NCBI RefSeq assembly: GCF_026627925.1
Contig: NZ_JAPNLE010000001.1
Span: 558,001-622,000 of the forward strand
Direction: 5' to 3'
Origin: Cupriavidus sp. D39
GTDB lineage: Bacteria; Pseudomonadota; Gammaproteobacteria; Burkholderiales; Burkholderiaceae
DNA: 64,000 nucleotides
Positions 28,934 to 38,329 of this stretch are shown piece after piece. Position 1 is the stretch's first letter, and each line of letters begins with the position of its first letter. Position numbers and translations under genes: made by a program. Below the pieces are notes generated by a model. The model had not been told where the DNA came from, did not search any database, and saw only the letters and a list, made by a program, of their open reading frames with translations.

Positions 28934-30374
28934 CTATGACGGCGGGGCGAAAGCGCGGGGCATAAATCTGAAACCATGAACTTTATGCGGCCGCAGGGGG
29001 ATACGGTCATGCCAGCCGGTCGCCTGCTGATAGGCGTGGCCGATACGCAGCGCCAGCGCTTCCTGGTAACCACCGCAGGCGATTTGCAGGGAAGTCGGCA
29101 CCCCCGGCGGTAAAGCCGTTCGGCAGTGACAATGCGCACATTTCGAGAATGTTGGCGAAGCGCATGAAGCGGGTCGGCGTGGTCTTCTGATCCACCTCTT
29201 GCAGCGGCATTGCCGCCGTCGCCGTGGATGGGGTCAGGAACGCATGGACGCCGGTCAGCGCGGCTTCCATCAACAGCTTCATTTCGTCCCGGTGGCGCAG
29301 CGCGGCCAGGTAATCGGTGGCCGAGAGGCCGGCTCCGGCGAGCAACCTGCTGCGCACGAACTCGTCAAGTTTCAGGCTGCGATCCTCGACGGTCGGACCG
29401 CGCAGGAAATACGATTCCGACTGCATGATCTGTGTCATCGACACAAAATCGACGAGGCGGAACGGCAGAGTGATGTCGACGATTTCTGCGCCGAGTCCCG
29501 CCAGCACTGCCAGCGAACGGTCGTAGGCATCCAGCACGTCGGCCTCGACGCCAGTGCGTTCCGCCGCCGGCAGACGCGCGAGCCGCAGACCGCGCACGCC
29601 GTGCTCCAGGGTCGGCATCGGATCGGTCGCCTGACGGCCGCGCGTGACGGGATCCAGCGGGTCCGGCCCTTGCAGCAGATCGTAAAGCAGCGCCACGTCC
29701 CGCACTGTACGGGCCATTGGGCCGGGTGTGTCGAGACTGGGGCTGAGCGGCAGGATGCCGTGCGTGCTGATGCGGCCGATCGTCGTTTTCAGGCCGGTAA
29801 TGCCGCACCAGGAAGCTGGCATGCGGATCGAGCCGCCGGTGTCGGTGCCGAGCGCCCAAGGCGCCAGGCGCGCTGCAACCGCGACGCCGGAGCCGCTGCT
29901 CGATCCGCCGGGCGTACGCGGTGTCCTGGCGTCCCATGGATTCCATGGCGTGCCCATATGCTGGTTTGTGCCCCAGGCGCCGCAGGCGAATTCCACCGTC
30001 TGCGTCTTGCCCAGCACAATCATGCCTTGATTGACCAGCCGACGCACTACCGTCGCGGTGGTCGTCGCGCGATGATTCAACCTGCTGGCCGAACCTCCGG
30101 TGGTGATCCGCCCTTCGATGTCGATGATGTCCTTGATCGCGATCGGAATGCCGTGCCAGGGGCCGAGCGCATGGCCTGAGCGTATGGCCATATCGGCGGC
30201 TTCCGCCGCCAGCCGCGCTTCGGGCGCATAGACTTCGACGAAGGCATGCAGTTTCGGATCATATGTTGCGATCCGCGCCAGCAATGCATCCATCAGATCG
30301 ACCGGCGAGAGACGCCGCGCGGCAACGTCCCACGACAGAATATGCGCGGGAGACAGAAGAGGATCGTTTGTCAT
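28934..30374 (-). pseudogene. Amidase-signature-family hydrolase, frameshifted near the 3' end
   Basis: An amidase of about 480 residues. The triad is intact: Lys in PIAIKDIIDI, RTPGGSSSGSGVAVAARLAP, and the nucleophile in GTDTGGSIRMPASWCG. Near the end, PNGFTAGG is followed by nonsense in the main frame. Another frame carries the expected ending VPTSLQIACGGYQEALALRI, GHAYQQATGWH, with a stop at 28934-28936. The slip lies in the C5 run 29101-29105 (plus strand). It starts 7 bp after the solute-binding protein gene and so belongs to the peptide-transport operon. Only the last 55 residues are affected, so partial activity is conceivable. Confidence 0.88.
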
Positions 30375-30380
30375 ATTTTC

Positions 30381-32000
30381 CTAATGCATACTGACCAGGG
30401 TCAGGTCGAGCAGCCATGATTGCGCCGGGACAAAGCCATGCACCTTCTTGTTCATCGCGCGCGGGTTCAGGTCATGCACCACGTAAAGCCATGGCGGATT
30501 GTCCACCAGGCGTTCATGCGCGGCGCGGTAAGAGGCCAGGATCATTGCCGGATCCGTTGCCTTCGCCGCCGTGTCCAGCGCCGCCTCGAATCTGTCGTCT
30601 TTCCAGTGCTCGAAATTATTGCCCGCCGGCGTAGCGTTGGCCGCGGCAAAATAACGCGCCATCAAGCCGATGTCGGTCGTGGCCGAACTGGGATTGACCG
30701 CCATCGCGCCGTGCAGCCCGGGATTGTCGGGCGCAAGACGCGCTGTGCTCGACAGCACCTGCCACTCCACCACATCGAATTTCACATCCACGCCGCAAGC
30801 CTGCTTCAGGTTCTGCTGCAGTTGTTCGTTCATCGGCAGCGGCAGCATCTGGCCGGAGCCGGAATTGGAAATCATCACCTTGAACGACAACGGCTTTTGC
30901 GCGGTATAGCCGGCTTCTGCCAGCAAGGCCTTGCCTTTCGCGGGATCGAAACTGTAGCGATTGGCCGGTTTGCCGAATGCCGGATCATTCGGCTTGAGCC
31001 AGCCGACCGCGGGCTCGGCGGTGCCGTTGAGCAGCGACACAATGGCGGGGCGGTCGACGCAATAGTTCAGCGCCTGCCGCACGCGCACATCCTTGAATGG
31101 ACTGTTCGGGGCGCCCATGTTGTACATCCATGGCCAGACATGCGGATAGGAATTGGTCGAGATGGTGAAACCGGCAGCCTTGAGCGACGGAACGCCGTCG
31201 GGCGGCGGCACTTCAATCCAGTCCACTTGACCCGAGCGCAACGCAGCCAGACGGGTGTTGGCTTCCGGTATCGGCCGCAGCAGTATGGAATCGACCTTGG
31301 CTTTGTGTCCGGCATCCCAGTAACCGTCCCAGCGCGCCAGCCGCACCGATTGGCGCGGCGTGATCCGAGTGATGCGGAACGGCCCGGTGCCGGCGGCCGG
31401 CAGCGTGGCCACGCGGGCCCAATCGTGGCCCGCCTTCTCGAACGAGGCCGGCGAAGTGAACAGCACGTAGACCACCATTAATGGGAAATAAGAAGTCGGC
31501 GCGGTCGTGGTGAGCGCAACTATGTTGTCGTCGATCTTCTTATAGCTGGCCAGCAGCGGTACGCGGGCGCGGGTGATACCGGCGGCCCCGGCCTCGAACT
31601 GCGGACTTTCCTTTTTGAAGTAGCGATCCAAATTCCAGATCACTGCATCCGCATTGAAATCGGTGCCGTCATGAAACTTCACGCCGCGCCGCAGGTGGAA
31701 GATCCAGGTCTTCTTGTCGCTTTTCGCCTGCTCCCAGCTTTCGGCCAATCCCGGCCGTGTGGTTGCCAGGCGGTCGGAATGGCTCAGATCCCACAACACC
31801 AGTCCTTCGAAGATCGGATAGCCGAGAAAGCGCATGCCCTCCCAACCGTTATTGGGCATGCCGGTGGTGGTCGGGATATCGGCTGCGGTCATGGCGATGC
31901 GCAGCGTCTCTTCGGCCTGGGCCGGCGAGACCAGCGCGGCGGCCAGGCCCAGGGCCAAGGTCCAACCGGGGAGAACTCCACGGAAGCGACGAGTGTTCAT
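30381..32000 (-). CDS. Peptide/glutathione-type ABC transporter substrate-binding protein (SBP family 5), copy 1
   Basis: A 539-residue periplasmic receptor of the DppA/OppA/GsiB family. The N-terminal signal peptide ends SPAQA-EE. The family pattern [35 protein letters not shown] and [20 protein letters not shown] follows. The start at 32000 has an AGGGA site. It is almost identical to the next gene upstream (32018-33636), with only 17 bp between them, so this is a recent tandem duplication. It probably serves the DppBCDF-like transporter encoded upstream in the same operon. The ligand could be a peptide, a gamma-glutamyl compound or another amide, given the GGT and amidase neighbours. Confidence 0.93.
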   Translation of the reverse strand: MNTRRFRGVLPGWTLALGLAAALVSPAQAEETLRIAMTAADIPTTTGMPNNGWEGMRFLGYPIFEGLVLWDLSHSDRLATTRPGLAESWEQAKSDKKTWIFHLRRGVKFHDGTDFNADAVIWNLDRYFKKESPQFEAGAAGITRARVPLLASYKKIDDNIVALTTTAPTSYFPLMVVYVLFTSPASFEKAGHDWARVATLPAAGTGPFRITRITPRQSVRLARWDGYWDAGHKAKVDSILLRPIPEANTRLAALRSGQVDWIEVPPPDGVPSLKAAGFTISTNSYPHVWPWMYNMGAPNSPFKDVRVRQALNYCVDRPAIVSLLNGTAEPAVGWLKPNDPAFGKPANRYSFDPAKGKALLAEAGYTAQKPLSFKVMISNSGSGQMLPLPMNEQLQQNLKQACGVDVKFDVVEWQVLSSTARLAPDNPGLHGAMAVNPSSATTDIGLMARYFAAANATPAGNNFEHWKDDRFEAALDTAAKATDPAMILASYRAAHERLVDNPPWLYVVHDLNPRAMNKKVHGFVPAQSWLLDLTLVSMH

Positions 32001-32017
32001 GAATGGTTTCCCTATTG

Positions 32018-33636
32018 TTAGTGCAGACTGAGCAGACTCAGATCGACGAACCATGACTGCGCCGGCACGAAGCCATGCACCTTCCTGTTCATCGCGCGCG
32101 GGTTCAGGTCATGGACGACGTAGAGCCATGGCGGATTGTCCACCAGGCGTTCATGCGCGGTCCGGTAGGAAGCCTGGATCGTTGCGTTGTCCGTTGCATT
32201 GGCCGCCATATCCAGCACCGTCTCGAACTTCGCGTCTTTCCATTGCGAGAAATTCGAGCCGGCCGGCGAGGCGTTGACCGCTGCGAAATAGCGTGCCATC
32301 GCGGCGATGTCGGTTGTGGGCGAGCTGAAATTGAGCGCCATCGCGCCGTGCAGCGCCGGATTGTCCGGGTCCAGACGCGCCGCGGTCAGCAGCACTTGCC
32401 ACTCCGCGACATCAAACTTCACATCCACGCCGCAAGCCTGTTTCAGGTTCTGCTGCAGCTGTTCGTTCATCGGCAGCGGCAACATCTGGCCGGAGCCGGA
32501 ATTGGAGATCATCACCTTGAACGACAGCGGCTTTTGCGCGGTATAGCCGGCTTCTGCCAGCAGGGCCTTGCCTTTCGCGGGATCGAAACTGTAGCGATTG
32601 GCCGGTTTGCCGAATGCCGGATCATTCGGCTTGAGCCAGCCGACCGCGGGTTCGGCGGTGCCGTTGAGCAGCGACACGATGGCTGAACGGTCAACGCAAT
32701 AGTTCAGCGCCTGCCGCACACGCACATCCTTGAACGGGCTGTTGGCCGCGCCGATGTTATAGAACCACGGCCAGACATGCGGATAGGAATTGGTCGAGAT
32801 GGTGAAACCGGCGGCCTTCAGCGACGGAACGCCGTCGGCAGGCGGCACTTCGATCCAGTCCACTTGCCCCGAGCGCAACGCAGCCAGACGGGTGTTGGCC
32901 TCCGGTATCGGCAGCAGCAGTATGGAATCGACCTTGGCTTTATGTCCGGCATCCCAGTAACCGTCCCAGCGCGCCAGCCGCACCGATTGGCGCGGCGTGA
33001 CTTGCGCGATGCGGAACGGCCCGGTGCCGGCGGCCGGCAGCGTGGCCACGCGGGCCCAATCATGGCCCGCCTTTTCGAACGAGGCCGGCGAGGTAAACAG
33101 AATATAGACTGCCGTAGACGGAAAATATGAGGCTGGCGTGGTTGTGGTGAGTGCAACCGTGTTGTCGTCGATCTTCTTGTAGCTGGCCAGCAGTGGCACG
33201 CGCGAGCGCGTGATGCCGGTGGCTCCGGCCTCAAACTGCGGACTCTCTTTTTGAAGTAGCGATCCAAATTCCAGATCACCGCATCGGCATTGAAATCGGT
33301 GCCGTCATGAAATTTCACGCCACGCCGCAGGTGGAAAATCCAGGTCTTCTTGTCGTTTTTCGCCTGCTCCCAGCTTTCGGCCAGTCCGGGCCGTATGGTT
33401 GCCAGGCGATCGGAATGTGTCAGATCCCACAACACCAGTCCCTCGAAAATCGGATAGCCGAGGAAGCGCATGCCTTCCCAGCCGTTATTGGGCATGCCGG
33501 TGGTGGTCGGGATATCGGCTGCGGTCATGGCGATGCGCAGCGTATCTTCGGCCTGGGCCGGCGAGACCAGCGCAGTGGCCAGGCCCAGGGCCAGGGTCCA
33601 ACTGGCGAGAACTGGACGGAAGCGACGAGTAATCAT
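32018..33636 (-). pseudogene. Substrate-binding protein (SBP family 5), copy 2, frameshifted
   Basis: The tandem partner of copy 1, with the same signal peptide type and near-identical sequence. Aligned by eye, copy 1 reads [20 protein letters not shown]. In copy 2 the frame fails after DRYFKK, because the stretch GGACTCTCTTTTTGAAG (around 33243-33259) is one base shorter than its counterpart in copy 1. The remainder, from [20 protein letters not shown] to the stop at 32018, is fully open. Direct comparison with copy 1 makes the one-base loss certain in this sequence. Whether it is real or a base-calling error in the T5 run cannot be decided. Confidence 0.9.
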
Positions 33637-33685
33637 GAACGTTTTTTGGATATATAGTTAGTGTCGGTGTCAGGCGTGCGCCGGC

Positions 33686-34585
33686 CTAGGCCCGTACATC
33701 CATGGCTGAGCGCAAGCCGTCGCTGACCATGTTGAAGCCGATGCTGGTAGCGAAGATGCAGAAGCCGGGCAGCATGGTCAGCAGCGGTTGGGTGTAGATC
33801 GCACCGCGCAAGGTATTGAGCATCAGTCCCCATTCCGCGTCCGGCGGTTTGGTGCCGAGGCCCAGAAAGGAGAGACCTGCGCCAAGGATCATCGATACGC
33901 TGATCAAGCTGGTCGCGTACACGAAAATCGGGCCGAGTACATTGGGCAGCACGTGCACGCGCACGATGGTCAAGCTGCCGGCGCCGCTGGCCCGCGCGGC
34001 CTCGATATAGTCGAGCTCCCGAACGCTGGTGGTGACCGTTTCCGCGACCCGGATGATCGGCGGAATGAAGACTAATGTGAGCGACAGGATGATGTTGAAG
34101 ATGCCGCCTCCCAGCGCGCCGCTGATAGCGACCGCGAGCAGCACCGAGGGAAAGGCGAAGAACACGTCGGTGGCACGCATGATCATCATGTTCACGCCGC
34201 CGCCCGCAAAGCCGGCGATGATGCCGAGCAGACCGCCGATGGCAAGGGCGATGATGACCGGGGTGATGCCGAGAAACCAGGAGGTGCGCCCGCCGTAGAG
34301 CAAGCGCGTAAGCATGTCGCGCCCGAGCTCATCGGTGCCGAGCGGATGATGCTCGAAACCGATCGGCATCAGGCGGTGCAGCATATCGCCCTGGAAGGGA
34401 TCGTTGGAAGTGAGCTCCGATGCCAACAGGATCGCCGCGAACATAAGCAGCAAAATGACGCCAAAGACGATGGTCGTCTTGTCGCGCCGCAGCCGGCGCG
34501 ACACGCCATGCCAGTAGCCGTGGCTTTGCGATGCTTGTTTGGTTTGGATCGTGAGATCCGCCGGGGTAGTCGAAATGCCGGTCAT
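33686..34585 (-). CDS. DppC/GsiD-type ABC transporter permease
   Basis: A 299-residue inner-membrane permease of the oligopeptide/glutathione transporter family. A long cytoplasmic N-terminus is followed by the DppC motif FQGDMLHRLMPIGFEHHPLG and TDELGRDMLTRLLYGGRTS. The EAA loop that docks the ATPases is YIEAARASGAGSLTIVRVHV then LPN. About six helices are predicted. Its start overlaps the end of the partner permease by four bases (ATGA), the usual sign of translational coupling. Intact. Confidence 0.93.
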   Translation of the reverse strand: MTGISTTPADLTIQTKQASQSHGYWHGVSRRLRRDKTTIVFGVILLLMFAAILLASELTSNDPFQGDMLHRLMPIGFEHHPLGTDELGRDMLTRLLYGGRTSWFLGITPVIIALAIGGLLGIIAGFAGGGVNMMIMRATDVFFAFPSVLLAVAISGALGGGIFNIILSLTLVFIPPIIRVAETVTTSVRELDYIEAARASGAGSLTIVRVHVLPNVLGPIFVYATSLISVSMILGAGLSFLGLGTKPPDAEWGLMLNTLRGAIYTQPLLTMLPGFCIFATSIGFNMVSDGLRSAMDVRA

Positions 34586-35535
34586 GAGCGTTTAATCCTT
34601 GGGTCAAGGGCGGTCTGGAACAGATCGACCAACAGGTTGAGTGCAACGAAGCACATGGCCAGGACAAGGATCGTGCCCTGCAGCACAGGGATGTCGCGCT
34701 GGAAGATAGCGTTGTTTAGCAGAAAGCCGGTGCCGGGCCAACTGAACACTGTTTCGACCAGAATGGAGCCGCCCATCAGATAGCCGAGCTGCAGTCCCAT
34801 CACCGCGGACGCGTTCGGCGCCGCATTCTTGACCACGTGGATGAAGATGTCACGCCGCAACATGCCTTTTCCGCGCAGCGTTGTGATGAAGTCCTGATTG
34901 AGGATCTCGACGACGATGCCGCGCACGGTGCGGGTAATGATGCCCATCGGGATAGCTGCCAGCGTCACTGCCGGCAGCACCAGATGCTGCAGATGATCCA
35001 GGTCCCACAACCATACCGCGGATCCGTCGGGCCCCGCCCCCATCGCCGGCAATGCATTCAGGATGACGCCGAATATCACCACCAGCACCATGCCGAGCCA
35101 GTAATGCGGCAGCGATACGCCGGCCACCGCGATGCCGACCAGGGTGCGGTCGATCCAGGTACCGCGGAATGCTGCGGCGAGTCCGCCGAACAGCGAGCCG
35201 AACACGAAACCGAGCGTGGCTGCGACCATCGAAAGCCGGTAGGTGTTGCCTATCGCATCCGAGAGATCTTCCAGCACAGGCCGGCCGCTGGCGAGCGAGC
35301 GCCCCAGATCTCCGTGTACGACGTGCACAAGCCAGATCCCGAATTGCACCGGCAGCGGTTTGTCGAGTCCGTAGTCGTGTTTGAGTTGCACCACCAGCTC
35401 TTGCGGTGCGTCGGGCGGCACGATGGCGTTGATCGGATCCCCCGGCGCGATATGCACAAGCATGAAGCAGACGAGGCTGACCGCAAGCGCAATCGGGATG
35501 GTATAGATGACCCGGCGCAGCAAGTAGAAAATCAC
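34582..35535 (-). CDS. DppB/GsiC-type ABC transporter permease
   Basis: A 317-residue permease with the typical N-terminus (LLRRVIYTIPIALAVSLVCF, then HIAPGDPINA), the DppB block LVHVVHGDLGRSLASGRPV, and the docking segment FITTLRGKGMLRRDIFIHVV then KNAAPN. The C-terminus FQTALDPRIKRS is the standard family ending. It couples to the downstream permease through a 4-bp overlap. Start at 35535. Intact. Confidence 0.94.
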   Translation of the reverse strand: MIFYLLRRVIYTIPIALAVSLVCFMLVHIAPGDPINAIVPPDAPQELVVQLKHDYGLDKPLPVQFGIWLVHVVHGDLGRSLASGRPVLEDLSDAIGNTYRLSMVAATLGFVFGSLFGGLAAAFRGTWIDRTLVGIAVAGVSLPHYWLGMVLVVIFGVILNALPAMGAGPDGSAVWLWDLDHLQHLVLPAVTLAAIPMGIITRTVRGIVVEILNQDFITTLRGKGMLRRDIFIHVVKNAAPNASAVMGLQLGYLMGGSILVETVFSWPGTGFLLNNAIFQRDIPVLQGTILVLAMCFVALNLLVDLFQTALDPRIKRS

Positions 35536-35563
35536 AGGTAACTCCCTCGTGTTCTAGATATGG

Positions 35564-36535
35564 TCAGACGGCGTCCGGCACGAGCACGCAACGCGTGGCG
35601 CGGCTTGGGAAGCGCCTGCGCAGCGCAGGCGTTTCGGCCAGGCATGCTGCTTCGGCCTGGGCGCAGCGCGGCGCAAAGGCGCAGCCTTGCGGCAACCGTT
35701 CGAGGTTAGGCGGCGCGCCGAGGATGGTTGCGAGGCGTTCGCCGCGCATGCCGGGGTGTACCGTCGCGCCGAGCAGCCCCTGCGTGTAAGGGTGCAGCGG
35801 CCCGCGCATGATTTCACGAGTCGTCCCCTCCTCGATGAAGCGGCCGGCGTACATGACCGCGATCCGGTCGCCGATTTCGCCGGCCACGCCGAGGTCGTGC
35901 GTCACGAAGATCACGCCCATTCCCAGTTCTTTTTGCAGCCGCCGCAGCAGTAGCAGGATCTGGATCTGCACGGTGGCGTCGAGCGCAGTGGTCGGCTCGT
36001 CGGCCAGCAGCAGCTTCGGGCGGCAAGACAGCGCCATCGCAATGACGGCGCGCTGGCGTAATCCGCCCGAGAGTTCGAAAGGATAGGCATTAAGTCGTTG
36101 CTTGGCGGAGGGGATCTGCACCAGCTCCAGCAGATCGAGCGCGCGGCGATCGGCCTCTGCGCGGCTGATACCCTCATGGCGGACGATGGTCTCGGCGATC
36201 TGGGTACCGACCTTGAAGACCGGGTCCAGCGCTGTCATCGGCTCCTGATAGATCATCGAGACGACGCCGCCGCGCAAATCGACGAGCTGCCGTTCAGAGG
36301 CGGCGATCACATCCTGGCCAGCGATTCGCATGGCACCGGACATCACCGTTTTACGCGGTGGGTTCAGGCGCATCAACGAACGCAACATCACCGATTTTCC
36401 CGATCCGCTTTCGCCCAGGACACAAAGCGCCTCGCGCGGCGCGAGGTCGAAATCAATGCCGTTGACGGCGCTCACCGTCGCGTCCTTGGACACGAAGCTG
36501 ACCTTCAGGTCGCGTACTTGTACTAGTGGTTCCAT
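35564..36535 (-). CDS. DppD-type ABC transporter ATP-binding protein
   Basis: A 323-residue ATPase. It has Walker A GESGSGKS, the Q-loop MIYQEPMTALDP, signature LSGGLRQR, Walker B LLLADEPTTALD and the H-loop FVTHDLGV. The C-terminal oligopeptide-transporter domain has the cysteine-bearing pattern GCAFAPRCAQAEAAC, a probable iron-sulfur or disulfide feature common in this family. It is 28 bp upstream of the permeases and follows the second ATPase by 8 bp. Intact. Confidence 0.94.
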   Translation of the reverse strand: MEPLVQVRDLKVSFVSKDATVSAVNGIDFDLAPREALCVLGESGSGKSVMLRSLMRLNPPRKTVMSGAMRIAGQDVIAASERQLVDLRGGVVSMIYQEPMTALDPVFKVGTQIAETIVRHEGISRAEADRRALDLLELVQIPSAKQRLNAYPFELSGGLRQRAVIAMALSCRPKLLLADEPTTALDATVQIQILLLLRRLQKELGMGVIFVTHDLGVAGEIGDRIAVMYAGRFIEEGTTREIMRGPLHPYTQGLLGATVHPGMRGERLATILGAPPNLERLPQGCAFAPRCAQAEAACLAETPALRRRFPSRATRCVLVPDAV

Positions 36536-36543
36536 GTTGCCCC

Positions 36544-37587
36544 TTAAGCTGCGACGTGCAGTGAACGGCTGTGGCCGCTACCGCGTTCGGCCATCAGACA
36601 GGCCGCGAAATGGCGATCGCTGACAGCCGCCAGGGCCGGGCTCTGCTCGCCGCAGACCTGTTCGGCATGCGCGCAGCGAGTGCGAAAGTGGCAACCCGAG
36701 GGCGGGTTGACCGGATTGGGAGGATCGCCGGCCAGCGGCGGCTCGTTGGCGCGCTGCACCGGATCCATCGATGGCCGGCTGGCCAGAAGCGCCGCGGTAT
36801 AAGGATGAGCCGCGTCGGTGTAGATCGCGTCCGCGGGTCCGATTTCCACCACGCGCCCGAGATACATCACCAGTACGCGGTCCGACATATGCTGGACCAC
36901 ATTGAGGTCGTGACTGATGAACAGATAGCTCAGGTCGTATTGCGCCTTCAGGTCGACCAGCAGATTGAGCACTTGAGCCTGAACCGATTTATCGAGAGCA
37001 GAGACCGGCTCGTCGAGAATGAGCAGGCGCGGCCGCAGCGCCAATGCGCGGGCGATGTTGATGCGCTGGCGCTGGCCGCCCGACAGTTCGTGCGGATAGC
37101 GGCGGCCGAACTGGGTGGGATTGAGTCCCACCGCAGTCATCAATTCATGCGCGGCAGCGAGAGATTCCCGTTTGCCCAAGCCATGCACCTGCGGCGCAAA
37201 AGCGACAATATCTTCAATGGTCAGCCGGGGATTGAGCGAAGAATAGCTGTCCTGAAACACCATCTGCACCTGGCGGCGGTAGTCTTTCATCGTCAGCCCG
37301 CGCGATCCGACAGTCTGTCCGTCGAATGTTATTTCTCCCGCGGTCGGCTGCATGAGGGCCATGATCAGCCGGGAGGTGGTGGACTTGCCGCAGCCTGATT
37401 CGCCGACGATGCCTAGCGTCTCGCCTTTGCGCAGTTCGAAGTTCACGCCGGCGACCGCTTGAACCTTGCCTGGGCTGCGCCCGAACAGGCCACCCTTCAG
37501 AGGGAAATGCTTGATCAGGCCCTGAACGCTTAGCAACGCCTGCGCAGGCCCCCCAAGATCGGGAATTTGTTTGAGTGTTTCGAACAT
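36544..37587 (-). CDS. DppF-type ABC transporter ATP-binding protein
   Basis: The partner ATPase, 347 residues from the ATG at 37587. It has Walker A GESGCGKSTT, Q-loop MVFQDSYSSLNP, signature LSGGQRQR, Walker B LLILDEPVSALD, H-loop FISHDLNV and the C-terminal family pattern GCHFRTRCAHAEQVC. Upstream in-frame starts exist (37653), but the family N-terminus and a GGGA site favour 37587. It is the first gene of the transporter operon (dppF-D-B-C, two SBPs, amidase). A 17-bp inverted repeat lies about 60 bp before the start. Confidence 0.93.
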   Translation of the reverse strand: MFETLKQIPDLGGPAQALLSVQGLIKHFPLKGGLFGRSPGKVQAVAGVNFELRKGETLGIVGESGCGKSTTSRLIMALMQPTAGEITFDGQTVGSRGLTMKDYRRQVQMVFQDSYSSLNPRLTIEDIVAFAPQVHGLGKRESLAAAHELMTAVGLNPTQFGRRYPHELSGGQRQRINIARALALRPRLLILDEPVSALDKSVQAQVLNLLVDLKAQYDLSYLFISHDLNVVQHMSDRVLVMYLGRVVEIGPADAIYTDAAHPYTAALLASRPSMDPVQRANEPPLAGDPPNPVNPPSGCHFRTRCAHAEQVCGEQSPALAAVSDRHFAACLMAERGSGHSRSLHVAA

Positions 37588-37647
37588 GCTTTTCCCAAGT
37601 TGATACATGGGATCGCTTGTGCAAGTAGCATGCCAGTATTTCACATA

Positions 37648-37664
37648 TTGCATTCATTATTCTA
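37648..37664. promoter_or_regulatory. Degenerate operator-like inverted repeat 1, upstream of dppF
   Basis: TTGCATTCATTATTCTA. The left arm matches TTGCAT of the other three sites; the right arm is degenerate. It lies about 60 bp before the dppF start and corresponds by position to the site at 38190 before the ggt remnant. Confidence 0.4.
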
Positions 37665-37766
37665 ACCTAGCACAAAGCGCCAGCGCATATACCGCCTGGA
37701 CGGCACCCGTATGCGCGCACCTGCCGCCCATACGCACCTAAAAGCATCATATGTGTGCCTATAATA

Positions 37767-37783
37767 TTGCATCGTGAATGCAA
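37767..37783. promoter_or_regulatory. Operator-like inverted repeat 2
   Basis: TTGCATCGTGAATGCAA, perfect 6-bp arms TTGCAT/ATGCAA with a 5-bp spacer. It lies just beyond the 3' end of the ggt remnant and upstream of dppF. The form resembles operators of GntR/FCD-type regulators, but no such regulator is in the window. Confidence 0.55.
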
Positions 37784-37789
37784 AACGCA

Positions 37790-38141
37790 GGTGCCGCATC
37801 TGACCGGATTGCCATCCTTGCGGTGATCGGATGCCGCTACGTAGCCACCGTTGCCCGGGATGAACGTTATCCATGCATCACTTCGTTGATGTGGTCGTGA
37901 CGCAAATTGAAGCACCAGCTGCGATTTTTGCAAGGCGATGCTGGTATTGGGCACACGGAACCGAAGCCCTTGAAGTTCGATTGAATAGACGAAACTATCT
38001 GCCGTTGAGATTCGCCATGGTCAGGTAGTACCGTGCCGCCGCCAGGCGGTTTGCCGATGCGGGCCGGCACTGCGCGCTCGGGGTCGATCGGCTTGGCGCG
38101 TTTTGCCAGATGGGCACGTTGAGCAGGTCGGCCTCTTCCAA
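37790..38141 (-). pseudogene. Internally deleted remnant of a second gamma-glutamyltransferase gene
   Basis: Base-by-base reading shows that 37868-38141 corresponds to 38711-38985 of the intact ggt gene. For example, CACGCAAATTGAA, AAGGCGATGC and GAACCGAAGCCCTTGAAGTT occur in both. The stretch 37800-37860 corresponds to the ggt 3' end at 38331-38395 (shared GCCATCCTTGCGGTGATCG). The part between these two blocks and the whole N-terminal half are missing, and the frame is broken many times. It is thus a decayed partial copy lying in the same orientation between ggt and the transporter operon. Flanking intergenic sequence (GTTGATACATGGGATCG at about 37599 and 38144) is duplicated too. Confidence 0.85.
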
Positions 38142-38189
38142 AGTTGATACATGGGATCGTGCGCGCAAGTAGCACGGCGCCATTTCGGA

Positions 38190-38206
38190 TTGCATTCAAT
38201 ATGCGA
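38190..38206. promoter_or_regulatory. Operator-like inverted repeat 3
   Basis: TTGCATTCAATATGCGA: arms TTGCAT and ATGCGA (one mismatch), spacer TCAAT. Read on the other strand it is nearly identical to site 4. It lies upstream of the ggt remnant. Confidence 0.5.
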
Positions 38207-38303
38207 ACAAAGCGCGAACAAAGTGCGCAACGATTTGTACACTGCGTTCGCACCTAAATGACGCCTGTATGCACCTAAACGAATCGTTCGGTGCACCTAT
38301 ACA

Positions 38304-38320
38304 TTGCATATTGAATGCAA
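38304..38320. promoter_or_regulatory. Operator-like inverted repeat 4
   Basis: TTGCATATTGAATGCAA: perfect arms TTGCAT/ATGCAA with a 5-bp spacer, just after the ggt stop codon. It is 98 bp from site 3. Together they form a pair like sites 1 and 2. Confidence 0.55.
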
Positions 38321-38329
38321 ACAGGAGAA

